Shown here: positions 51,201-64,000 of the stretch, piece after piece
How the letters are laid out: every line of letters starts with the position of its first letter
Position numbering within the stretch: the first letter of the stretch is position 1
Assembly (NCBI GenBank): GCA_963082975.1
Contig: OY720344.1
Coordinates: forward strand, 248,001 to 312,000
Source of the DNA: Labia minor
Lineage: Eukaryota; Arthropoda; Insecta; Dermaptera; Spongiphoridae
DNA: 64,000 bases
Direction of reading: 5' to 3'
Made by a program: the position numbers and the translations under genes
The notes under the pieces: model-generated
The model's input: only the letters and a program-made list of their open reading frames with translations
Told to the model about the DNA's origin: nothing
Database searches by the model: none

Positions 51201-54200
51201 CTTAATATATTTTTATAAAAAGGCCAATTATATATATATGCAATTACAACTGTAGTGTCAAACACTGATTTTGAATTTGGCGACATATATAAGATCATTG
51301 ACTGGGCCGCTACCCAAGGAGTGAAAATAGTGTCGAATAGAAATAGACGATATTACTTGGATTAATCTTATTATATAAAATTGTTTGTTTTATAACCACT
51401 TGGGGCGCTAAACAGTTTTTCAAAAAAAAAACTATAGAAAAAATATATATGAACCTATATATTATATATTTATGTATTATTGAGGAGCACAAGTTCATTC
51501 ATTTTAATCAGATTGATGCAAATGTGTAACATTTAATAATTGTAATAAATAATTAAAAATCCCAGGTATTAATATTACCAGCCAAATCCAATAATAATGA
51601 ATCATTTTTTTAACTTAAAAACCGAGAGCAAGGCTCAGGGTCCCGGTATATATTATAAAAGTGCAATTTGGGTATGTTTTGTGGAGGTAAAGGTTCTAAG
51701 GAAACAAACATACTATCAACAAAGCTCAGGGCCAGACACTCAAGAAATTAATAGTGATAAGAAAAAATATTTAGTGACAAAGAGGAACAGTATTAACATA
51801 CAAAATCTTAATATACAAAATGTAAAATTTGAATATGTAGAAAAATTGAATGTAATCACGAAGAATAATAATATTTAAGAAGAATTTAAATCGAGGTATC
51901 AATCGGGAAACGCCTGTTATCATGCAGTAAAGAGGCTTATCTCATCAAAATTATTATCAAAGGGAATCAAGACCATGGACGCATAGGAAGGGATGTAAGA
52001 GAGATGGGACAAGGGCTCAGGATAGGGACATTTGGAGAAATGTGGCCAAGAACTTTCGAGTATCTTTGAGTTATATAAATAGATAAATATAACATATACA
52101 ATAATAATATATATAATTAATTTACTGATTAAATTAAAATATATTTTAAATAAGAACACAAAAAGAAATGAATGTTTTATGTAATATAATGATTGAAACA
52201 AAATGGATGAAAACCTTTTACTACTTTTAACCAAATACGATGTACCACTCGGGGGTACAGGGGGCCGAGCCCCCGTCCAGCTGTGAAGAGCGCCGAAGAC
52301 GCTCTGACCAGCTGGTAATATTTAAATTTTTATTTTAATTTCTAATATTTAAAAATCATTTCAATTATTTAAATTTTTCTAAAAGTTCGATTTATTGATT
52401 ATATAAAAATTAAAATATGATTTTTTAGACAAATTATATAAGTTGTTTTAAATTTTTGTCTTCTTAAAATTGAGTAAATTTTTGAAATTAGATTTAAAAT
52501 TCAAATGATAATATCCTTTTTAATTTATTAGTAATAGGTTTCTTTTTATGTATATTATGTTTAATAATTTCTCTTTTATCATGTGATATTAATAAAAAAT
52601 AAGTTGACCTGTGGCCAGGTCCGAACCGACCGACGGTTTGAAATAAATTAATTTCCAGCTACAGAAACAATTTCAAATAATTTTAATATATCTATTAATG
52701 TAATAAAAAACAGATATGAATATAACATAAATAGTTTTAATTTTATTTTATTTATAATATATATGTAAGACCAGGCTGTGACGACATGAATGGCTGGATG
52801 ACGTTAAATTAAGAAAAAACTTAATAAAAATGATTTTTCTCGAGGATAAAACTAATACAAAGTGAATGATTCGTGATGATATGTAAAAAATCTCCTCATA
52901 TGAAATTTGGTGTGAAAATAACCCTTTCCTTCGTATCGTCGATCGCTAATACTACCACTTCCGATTTCCGGATTTGCACCAAAAGTTGATCCATTCATCC
53001 CACTGATGCATTAAGTAAATATACCAAATTTCATCAAAATCCGTTGAGCCGTTCAAGCTGTACACATCTATACGGGCGGACGGACAGACATGATGCTAAA
53101 AATACTTTTTTCTGTTAAGAAAATGCATGATTCGTGGAGATATGTAAAAATCTCCCCATGTGAAATTTGGTGTGAAAACAATACCTCCCTTACTATCGTC
53201 GGTCGGTAAAAAACAAAAATGAAACGCGAAGATATGCAAAAAATTTTAAATTCTGAGCAAATAACAGACAGAAACCTTTACAGGCATTGTTTTCACACCA
53301 AATTTCACATTTTGGAGATTTTTACATATCTCCACGAATCATGCATTTTCTTATCCGAAAAAAGTATTTTTGCATCATGTCCGTCTGTATAGATGTGCAC
53401 AGCTTGGACGGGTCAACGGATTTTGATGAAATTTGGTATATTTACTTAATGCATCATTATGATGAATTGATCAACTTTTGGTGTATATCCGGAAAACGGA
53501 AGTGATAGTTTACAAAGTATTAATTTTATATTCATTGTCCCAAAATATTTCACTTAAAATATAGTAGTAATTAATAATTGATTAATTCAACTAAAAATAA
53601 AAACTAAAATAATAACATTTGGTCATTTTAATTCAAGTTTTAAAAATATTTTTTTTTATACTTTATATATATATATATATATACACTGCCCTGCAAAAAA
53701 AGTGACGCACCTGGAAAATTTCAATTTTTTCCCCTTCGTTCTTTTTTTTATACTTTAAATCTTATTTATAATATTAAAATTTATCTAAATACAGATAATT
53801 TGTAATAGCTTTATAAAGAAAATAACATTATTTAAATTAAAGAATACATTTTTTGCAGAAACAAAAATTAATATTTTTCAATTTTTTTTTTTAAATTAAA
53901 ACTTTTAATATCGAGTATTACCACCTCTTGCTCTTATTACTTCCTCTAATCTTCTTGGCATACTCTTGATTAAGTTTGCCACCACCTCCTGCGGTATTTC
54001 TTCCCATGTTTCCACTAAAGCAATTCTTAGCTCCAGCAAGGTGGTGGTTTTTCTTTTTATGCGCCTTGAGAGCTCATCCCAAACGTGTTCGATTGGATTT
54101 AAATCTGGACTTTGTGCGGGCCAGTTGAATGTTAGTATCCCGACTTTCTTCCTTCAGATAGCCAGTGGTAATCCTGGCTGTATGAGGCCGAGCATTATCA

Positions 54201-55671
54201 TGCATAAACAGGAAATTTTCGCCAATAAAGTGAGCATATGGCACAACATAATGTTCCAAAATATCATTACAATATGTTTGGAAATTTAGCGTTACATTAG
54301 AGAAAAGTCTTTGCCCACCCCATACGATCAGTGAACACTATGGGCCATGTTACATTGTCGCTGGGTCTTCTGTAAACATCTGGTCCAAATAAATTGAATC
54401 TGGACTCATCTGAAAACAAAATGTTTTTCTATTGAGTCTCTGTCCAGTGGCTGTATTTTTTAGCATTCGATGGTTTTCTGGGATGTAAATTTGCCTGAGC
54501 TAATCTTCTTCTAACTGTATGAGCACTTATAGAAACATTTCTCACTGAGCGATCTCGCAACGAATTTATGACAATAAATCAGATCCTTGTGTCTTCTGGA
54601 ACTTTTAATTATTACAACCCAGATGATGTATTCCATAAAGAATTTCAATCGTAAATGAGATAAATTTTATTCAAAAGCAATAAAATTTAATAAAAATGTT
54701 ATTTGAAACTTCGATTTGATTATTAGATTAATAGATTTAATTTCATTGCATAAAATTGATATTTTCTTTTATAAAGTTATTATAAATTATCAGTATTTAG
54801 ATAAATTTTAATATAAATAAGATTTTAAGTATAAAAAAAGAACGAAGGGGAAAAAATTGAAATTTTCCAGGTGCGTCACTTTTTTTGCGCGCGGGGCAGT
54901 GTATATACATATACGCATATACGGTATAGAATGTTGTTTAGAAATCATCGGTCGGTTCTGTGCCGGGCCACAGATCATTTATTTTAAAAAAATTTAAAAA
55001 AATTACATCCAATCAAAGGATCGCTTTTTAAAACGTTTCTATTTAAAACTGAATAATAAATCGATAAGGTTATTTTAAAAAGTTTGGAAAAAAATTTGAA
55101 TTTGAATGATAAATTAATTTATTAGAGATTTTTCAAATTGTACTACTATGTGTAGAATAGAAAATAAAATGATGATTATTATAACTTAGTTATTAGTTTA
55201 TTTTATTGATGTGATAGATTAGATAGATTAGATATATATTATACTTATATATAATTTTATTTGCCTGAAATTTAAAAAGTATTTAGAAAGAATAAAAATC
55301 AATAAATATTTATATTCATGCGTTTATTATCAATTTTATATCTATTGAAAACAATTAATAAATAAATAAATAAATAAAAGAAGAGTTTAATTTATATCAA
55401 ACGATTAAAATATATATTATATATTTTTCTATTAGAATAAAACAAAGATAAATTTAATTTAATGAATTAATAATTTATTTGTTATTTATATTATTTCTTT
55501 AATAGTTCAATTTAAATAACTGATAAAGAATATCAAGAGTTAAATTCTCAAGAGAATTTCTTTATTTAAATATTCTTAAATTATCTCGGTAAGTACCTCT
55601 GCCTAAATACATCCTAAATCATTACTTAACTTAATTTTATACCTATTTATAATATAAGAAAAAAAAATAGT

Positions 55672-55710
<39 letters not shown>

Positions 55711-58700
55711 TAATATATTATTAATAAACATTTATTTTTTCACTTTCTATAATACTTTTCTATTTATGAATATTTTACTTGTACTAATAGTTATATACTT
55801 AATTATATTGGTATATTTGATCATAATTGATGCACTAGGAAAAGATAGATGTTAATATCAACTTAGAAGAAATGAATATTATTGTTTACATATTTACAAT
55901 CTACATTCCTATTTTACAAAAAGTATTAGATACTAACATTTTTTTTATTAATAGAATTACAATTCAAATCAAATCCTAATTAATTAATACCAAGAATTTA
56001 AATTGTATTTGATATTTACTGGTAAAAAGCTAATGTTGAAATGGTACTTTTCTATTATATTAACTCTTGAAAATGGATCACTTTCTCAGTATTCTCAAGT
56101 TCAATTTAAAAAAACACAGTAACACTAATTGTTTATTTGTTTATTTGCTTTTGCTAGAAATCAAGAATAAAAGAACAACCAACATCCAGCTATCTAGAAA
56201 GAATAGAGAGAGAAGAAATAAACGATTTTAAATAATAAAATAAAATAAAATAAAATAAATTGTTATTTGATAAATCAAGATGTCCACCAATTTTTCAATT
56301 TCCCCTATGTTTTTATCAATTGCAACTAATATTAGTTTAATCAATCATAATTATACATTTCTTATTAAGGAAGGAATTGAAAAGCATTTTAATCCTATTA
56401 AAGCAACATGTCTTTATGAAAATCCGAATAATTCTTATCCATTTCTTAATAATTTACTTTCATCCATTTATAAACATGTATCACTTAAGTATGAAGATTA
56501 CCATCCAAATTGTATAAATATACTTCATATAGGCATTAATTTACATCTAGATTGGTTACCTTCACAAAATATTATATTTTATTGTGACTGTTGGAACAAA
56601 GATCAAAGAGATGATTATATTTCTCATTTTAAAAATATAACAAATGTAAATTTTGTTCGAATAATTCGTACTATATTCATGTTTGATTGTTCTTCTTTAA
56701 TGAAAAATGAAATAGAATCTGAAATCTATGTTTTAGGATCGTTATCAATAAATAAAGGATCATTAATGAAAATTTCAAATGTCCATTATGCTCCATTTAA
56801 TAAAAAACCAAATTTTCATAAAAATACTGTTAATCTAGGTGGACAAAATAAACTTGATGTGTTAAAATTTAGTAAATATCAAAAATTAAATGCATTTCTA
56901 TTAACGATTAGTGAAAAATTTAATTTAACCAAAGTTAACAAATATTCTGGCAATTTATTATCATTTTATATTAATCAAAATCCAGCCAAATCTTTTGGAT
57001 ATACATATTGGATTGAAACGTTGTGCGTCGTTATCAAAAATGGTGCATTACATCCGGATTGGCAGGCATTATATTGGTGTTTTCATTGGACCATCTGGCT
57101 TGGATTATTAATCGTGTGTCTAATTAATGGATTCATTTGGCATTTAATCATTAAAAAAAAACAGAATTTTTTTGAATCACAAATGGATATGCTTAAAATT
57201 TTGTTAACCATTTCAACAAATTGGATCCATTCTAAAAAACGAAATCGTTCAAGAATTCTTACTGGATTGTTATCATTAATGTCCGTAATTATTATCTCTA
57301 GTCTTCTTCAATCCCAATTATATACCAATTTACAATCTCCGGGACGATTTCCATCCATTGAAACATTATTCGATGTTAATAAGAGTGGATTAATTTCATG
57401 TTATAATCAATTTGTATGCCATTTTTTAAATAGCTCCAACATTTTATCCAATTATAATTTATTTGTTCCTGATCGAAAATACTATAATGAAGATAAAAGA
57501 ACTTATAATTTCATTCCAGATTATCCAACTCGAATTGATATTGTTTTAAATTCCACTTTATCATTGATTTATCCATGTGAAAAAGCTGAAGAAATGATGA
57601 AAATTAATAAATATAAACAAAATTTACATATTTTAAAAGAACGTGTTGGAATGTTTCCACTTCAAACTTATGGTAAAATAAAATTTTTCCCTTTTACTGA
57701 CATTATTGATCGAATTATTTATAGTTATTATGAAAGTGGAATTGCTCAATGGTTGGATAAAATGGTAATAAGATTATTCTTTTTAGAAAAAGTCAGAGAC
57801 GAAATAAGAGAATCCAAGTTTAGACAATTTCGAATGGAAAATTTACAAGTTGCATTTATCTTCCTTATTCTAGGACATTTTATTGCTATTCTTATATTTT
57901 TAATTGAAATTTTTTATAATCAATGGCAAACAAATTTAATTAAAAAGATTATCTATTTTCCATTTTTGGAATGAATGAATAACAAACGATATATTATCAT
58001 ATCATGGATTGTCATCTTTCTAGATGAGATAAATGAAAGAGTGTAGTAGAAATATAACAAATTGATAAGTGTAAACAGTGTTTATTCTCTATCAAAACAT
58101 ATGACTCAAAATTAATGCAATTAGCACACGCTAGATATTATTATTATATAGAAGATAATCACCAAGTGAACAATTGTACACTTTGACTTCATTTCCAATC
58201 ACTTGATTTTATTAATATTAATTAATAATAATAGATCACCTTGTATTATTAATATAAAATGTAATTATTTATCTTTAAAAGTATTTTATTTTTATTGTTT
58301 TGTGAATAAATAAAATAGTATATGGAATCACATAAAAGAATGACATATAATAAACCCAATATTAACTAATCCTATCCTCGAAGCATTATTTATTGATACT
58401 TACTTGATTTTCAACGTAATTATAGAAAGTTATTTTCAGCTGTAATGTCCCAAAGACATTGAAAATTCGAAATAATATTATAACAATCCGAAAGCCTGCT
58501 GCTTGGAAACCGCTCGACGCCGAGAGCTAGAAAGAATATTCGGATGAGTCTCCAATGTCGGGCAAATGAACATATCATCAAATTTCTTTTTTATCTTTAT
58601 ATTTTATTAGTAGTTAGTATTAGTAAATAAACGACGAAATATAGAAAACAATTTCAAATAATTTAAAAGAACATAAATTAAAAAAAAATATACAGCCCTT

Positions 58701-59249
58701 AAACGTACATATTAATGCACTGAAAGACAGAAAATTATAGCCTATGGATATATTAATTTTATTTTATTTAAAATGTGTATTTTGTATTTAAGCAAGTCCG
58801 GCGTTGCTCTGCGCCATTTTTACCGACCGACGATAGTAAGTAAGGGAGGTATTGTTTTCACACCAAATTTCACATGTGGAGATTTTGCATTTTCTTAACA
58901 GAAAAAAGTATTTTTAGCATGTCTGTCCGTCCGTCCGTATAGATGTGTACAGCCTGAACGGCTCAACCGATTTTGATGAAATTTGGTATATTTACTTAAT
59001 GCATCAGTGGGATGAATGGATCAACTTTTGGTGCAAATCCGGAAACCAGAAGTGATAATATTAGCGATCGACGATAGGAAGGAAAGGGTTATTTTCACAC
59101 CAAATTTCATATGAGATTTTTTACATATCATCACGAATCATTCACTTTGTATTAGTTTTATTCTCGAGAAAAATCATTTTTATTAAGTTTTTTCTTAATT
59201 TAAAATTATATGACGTCATCCAGCCATTCATGTCGTCACAGCCTGGTCT

Positions 59250-59281
<32 letters not shown>

Positions 59282-62200
59282 ATAAAATAAAATTAAAACT
59301 ATTTATGTTATATTCATATCTGTTTTTTATTACATTAATAGATATATTAAAATTATTTGAAATTGTTTCTGTAGCTGGAAATTAATTTATTTCAAACCGT
59401 CGGTCGGTTCGGACCTGGCCACAGGTCAACTTAGTTTATTATTAAAATTCCTATTTTAAATTAAGAAAAACTTAATAAAGATACTTTAAAATACAGATCG
59501 ATTTATTTATAAAAATTATCTATGGTATAAATTTAAAAAAAAATCCTTCGAGCGGTTTAATATATCAAAAATACAAATTTATATATATATATATATCTTA
59601 TCTTATCTTATATTCTTATAAGAGTAAAAATTGTTTGTTTGTTTGTTTCTTTGTTCTCAAAAACCGCTCTAACGATTTTTTTGAAATTCACACCAGAGAT
59701 AGTATTTATAAAGAAAAATTGAGTTTTATTGATCACATCTCAGGAAAACTACATCTTTAATAGTTTTTTCTTCTAAATTTAAATGTATATATGTGACGTC
59801 ACAACCACCGCCTGTGAGATATATACATATCTTTTCTTAAAATAAAATTAAAAATATTTATATTATATTCATATATTTGATTTTTTTTATTTCATTAATA
59901 GATATACATTTAAATTATTTGAAATTGTTTCACACAACGTTTAAAAGAAGATTTGTCTTTATATTCGATATATAGTAGGAGAATTAAATGACATCATCAA
60001 TTTATTATACTGCGTAAATATAAAAAATATTATGTATTATACTATACTAATAAGCTGTTCAGTATATTAGATACAACATTTATTTGTTTTTGTGTTCTTA
60101 CTTTTAATACATTTTAATTTAATCAGTAAATTAAATATATATTTATATTGTAAATGTTATGTGTCCCTTCCACCCATAATAATATTTTAGTACCGGGACC
60201 CCGAGGCTCGGCTCGGTACATAAGTTAAAAAAAAATAATTCATTATTATTGAGTTTGAATTAAAAAATATTGATGAAAAATTTTCTTTCTATTAACCAAT
60301 GCTGCCAGTAGACAATCGCTTCTTTAATAGCCAAGCATTCCAAATAAATAGCTTTTTTCTTTTTTTTTTGACCATTACTCAATTTTTAACTATTAATTTC
60401 AAACCCCATCTTTTTCCCTGCCTCGATTAATTTTTTCATGCTATCTTTAATTCCAATTGCTGAATCTCCTATTATATTTAAGTCGTCTGCGTATCCTAAT
60501 TTTAAATTTTTTTATTTAATTTGCATTTCCTTTGATTTTCCCCCACTTTGTCTATAATCACATACTCAAGTACTTCCTTTACTACCATCAAGACAAAAAA
60601 AAGAACAAAATTTGATATAGGATTTGATCTGGATCTATTGTGTCATATGCTTTAATAAAGTCTACAAATAATTGGTCAACAGAAATTTTGATTTAGCCAT
60701 TTTTTTCTAATATCTGCCTTAATGAAAATATCTGATCTAATGTTGATCGATTTAGTCTGAACTCGCATTGATTTAATATTATTTTTTATTAATATCACAT
60801 CATAAAAGAGAATTTATTAAACATAATAAATAAACAGAAGAAACCTATTAATAAATTATTGAAGAATATAATGATTTACATTTAAAAAATTTACCCAATT
60901 TTAAAAAGACAAAAATTTAAAACTAATTTATATCATTTGTTTAAAAAATCATAATTTTTATATCATCTATAAATCAAACTTTTTAATTAAACAATTGAAA
61001 TGATATTTGTATATTAGAAATTAAAATAAAAATTAAAATATTATAAACATGCTTATATATATATATATATATATGAAAGGATTATTATTTTTTAGAATTT
61101 TATTTTTCTTGGTAAAATTAAGAGATTGATTCTTATCCTATGTTATTTTAGATCTTGAAGATTAGGGATTTTTATTTCATTTTTAAATAATAATAAATAA
61201 AAAATTTTAAAATAATTCAGAAATTTTATAAATTTTCTTATATAAATTTAAAAATAAGGCAAATAAATTTTATAAAAAATACAAGAAGAATACATAAAAT
61301 AGCAATAGGAATTGGTGAAAATATATTTTCTTTAATCTCTTGTCTTTTATTGTATCCTGTTGAGATTGCACCTTGTTTAAAAGCTTGATTAGGATTCACA
61401 TTACGTTCCGATCCCAATAATAATTCACCATGCATACTATATTTTGATGCAGAAGAAATTCGTACTTGGACCATTTTGCCAAGCAATTGTTTGTCTAATG
61501 ACACTAGCACTTGTTCATAATATTTATTATGGCCAACCAAATGTTTTTTATCATGAGAAATTTCTGTCACCAGAATGGATTGAATTTCATCAATTTTATG
61601 ATTATATGGTTGATAGGATTGAAAAAATAAAGATAATTCTTTAGTACGTTGTTTCACCTACAAAAAAAAATTAATTATATTATTTATCTTCCTATCTAAA
61701 ATAGGATGTAAAAGTAAATATTAGTAGTAGTATTACTGATAGTAGAAGTGGAGTTAGGAGAGAAGAAATGTTAAAACACGGGTTTTTTTATCACCTAGAA
61801 AGGGGTTCTCTGCCCTTTTACCATTGGAACGATATATACGTAATATTTTGTTGAAAATCTGCTTGTGAAAGGTTTATATTTATTTTGTAATTTAATACTG
61901 AATTAATTATATACTAAATTGTATTTGTGATAAATACTATAAATAACAAATTTTAACTAATTTAACGAATTATGGGGTATAGTAATTTTAACGAAATCTA
62001 AAGAAAGAAATAAACATATTTAACGTTCCGTTGTTTGTTTGGGTTTCTCTGGGTATTTCGTATTACTGTTCGTATACTTGTTGTGGTCATTTCCTTAGAA
62101 AAAACTTATCTATCTATCTATTTTAGTGGCGTTAAGGAACCTGAAAGTCTTGGTTATATTTGAACTCTTCAACTCATAAAATGTCAAGTTACGCAAAGTT

Positions 62201-64000
62201 TTTTCCAATTCTAAGACAAAAACCATTTTTTTTATATAAAGATTTAATAGATTATTTATATTTATTCCCACTATAATTACACTAATATGTTTAAGTTAAA
62301 AATTAAAATATAATTTAGAAAAATCTTAAATATACCTGTTGTGGTGGTATACGTTGCATTCGTGCGGCTGGTGTCCCAGGACGAGGAAAAAATTGATTTA
62401 TAAATAAACTCGGAAATTTATATTTTGCACATAATTTTAATGTATCAGAAAAATCTTCATCAGTTTCTGTTGGAAATCCACAAATGATATCTGTAGCAAT
62501 TGTCAAACCAGGAACTCTTTAAAAAAAAATAATTTTTTTAACTATATATTATTTTAATAAAAAATATTAATATATTTATTAAATTACAGTGCACGTAATG
62601 TTTCAACGACTTTTTCAAAATCGGCACATGTATATTCACGTTTCATATCCATTAGAACATTATCACTACCGGATTGTACAGGAACATGTAAAAAACTATA
62701 AACACGAGGATGAGAAAGAATTTCTGCCATTTCCTATAATAAAGAAAAATATAATTTAAATACTTAATATACTATTAATAATGATAACAAAATATTGGGT
62801 AACAGTAGTGTTGAAATTTAGTGAATGTCTCAAATGATAAGAATTTTGACGACATTTAAAAATTCAATCAAAAATCATTTAAAAATAGAAGAAAACTTAA
62901 TAAAAAAAAGACATAATAATTAAAAGATTTCACTCTATTTTTATATTAAATGAATATATTGTTTTAACCAGGTCTAGGGTATGAAGTGAGCAAAAAAAAA
63001 TATATTTAGGGCACATTTGCTGTCAACTAGCCTTAAATTTTTCGATGGTAAGGGAGGTATTGTTTTCATTGTGTTTAGTTAGGATGACAGCTGTGAAACA
63101 TATTTAATATACATGAACCCACACAATATCATTTTTTATCATTATCAAAGTCTTAGATTAATCCGAGACATCCATCAACATCGACTGAAAAACCAGTCAA
63201 AAGGCAATTCTCTGTGTTTGGTGGGACCAGAAAGTCAATAAGTCCGTGATTTTCGAGTTTCCGGTCTCTTAAATGAAATGTTAACATTGCTCCTGTCAGC
63301 TGGCAACTGACTATCAGCTGACTCTTGTCGAAATTTGAACTAGCTGGGTCTTTCAGTTTTTGTTTGACATCCATTAATAGCAGACTATCTCGTAATTTGA
63401 GAAGAAAATTGAAAAAAGTGAATTTCCATGAAAATCCATGAATTGCTCCCTCATTCTCCGGATTAAGCCCCGAGTGACTATTTCTTGTTTCCAAACATGA
63501 AGAAATGGCTCAGCGGATAGAGATTGGACTCCAACGAAACAAATACCTATCATCTTATATTTTGGAAGTGATAAAAAAAATTGGAGTAAAATTTTGTACG
63601 AAGTATATAGATTGAAAAAAAAAAATAAAAAAAAAATTTTTACTTTCCCATTCAAAATTAGTGTGTGTTTCATTTTAACAAAAAAACCCTCACTTGATAT
63701 CACTTGGTAGACCTAGTACATGGATTTACTTCTTACTTTATTCCTAGAAAAATATCAATCTAATTTAATTAGTAAATTTAAAATTTAGTTACCTCTAAAT
63801 GTTCAAGAATATATGGTGGATTAGTCATCCCAACACGCATCATACATCCTTCAGGTATAACTGTAATCAGAGAACGTAACAAGGCAGGTAAATTTGTACC
63901 AATATCTCTGCCGTAGGCGCCTGTATCTTCACTTGTCAACCAAAGTTCAACGACACCCTCAGAAAAAGCCTGTTCAGCACGTGACACAATATCCTCTAAC

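Overview
The window is very AT-rich nuclear DNA from an insect. Support comes from two ionotropic-receptor genes, a CDKAL1-type gene with short GT-AG introns, a mellifera-type mariner, RTE retrotransposons and many Helitron-like repeats. The small introns, divergent single-exon receptors and repeat mix fit an AT-rich hymenopteran such as a parasitoid wasp, but the taxon is an inference and not shown by the sequence.

Five host loci can be supported. (1) A divergent ionotropic receptor on the minus strand (14579-16246). (2) A three-exon secreted/membrane protein of unknown function on the minus strand (exons 26391-26636, 22750-23019, 21419-22684; 593 residues, all junctions phase 0). (3) A candidate two-exon gene for an 80-residue secreted peptide on the plus strand (37717-37813 and 46885-47030). 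(4) A second single-exon ionotropic receptor, paralogous to the first, on the plus strand (56280-57974). (5) The 3' part of a CDKAL1-like tRNA methylthiotransferase on the minus strand, running off the right end (61238-64000).

Most of the rest is transposon-derived. 0-12 kb: Helitron-like units, an RTE tail carrying a poly(A) retroposon insertion, an intact ZBED/Buster-like hAT element (5802-9126) abutting a non-autonomous hAT (9140-10238), a 600-bp repeat present twice, and a tandem-plus-inverted array. 12-21 kb: a DINE/HINE-like repeat inserted in a copy of itself, the first receptor, and RTE pieces. 23-36 kb: RTE/Helitron chimeras, one split by an intact mariner (31960-33231), and a Helitron helicase relic. 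37.8-46.9 kb, inside the intron of the peptide gene: a nested stack in which a HINE copy contains a TA-flanked element with GCGGACA iterons, which contains a hAT element, which contains a dead mariner and a dead MULE. 48-60 kb: an element with perfect 161-bp inverted arms, a dead Tc1-like element, more HINE copies and an RTE reverse-transcriptase relic.

The host genes do not form one pathway. The receptors suggest a chemosensory locus, CDKAL1 is housekeeping, and the two secreted proteins are of unknown role. The best leads for something undescribed are the small secreted peptide gene, the RTE-bearing Helitron family, and the nested stack, whose target-site duplications can be read directly.
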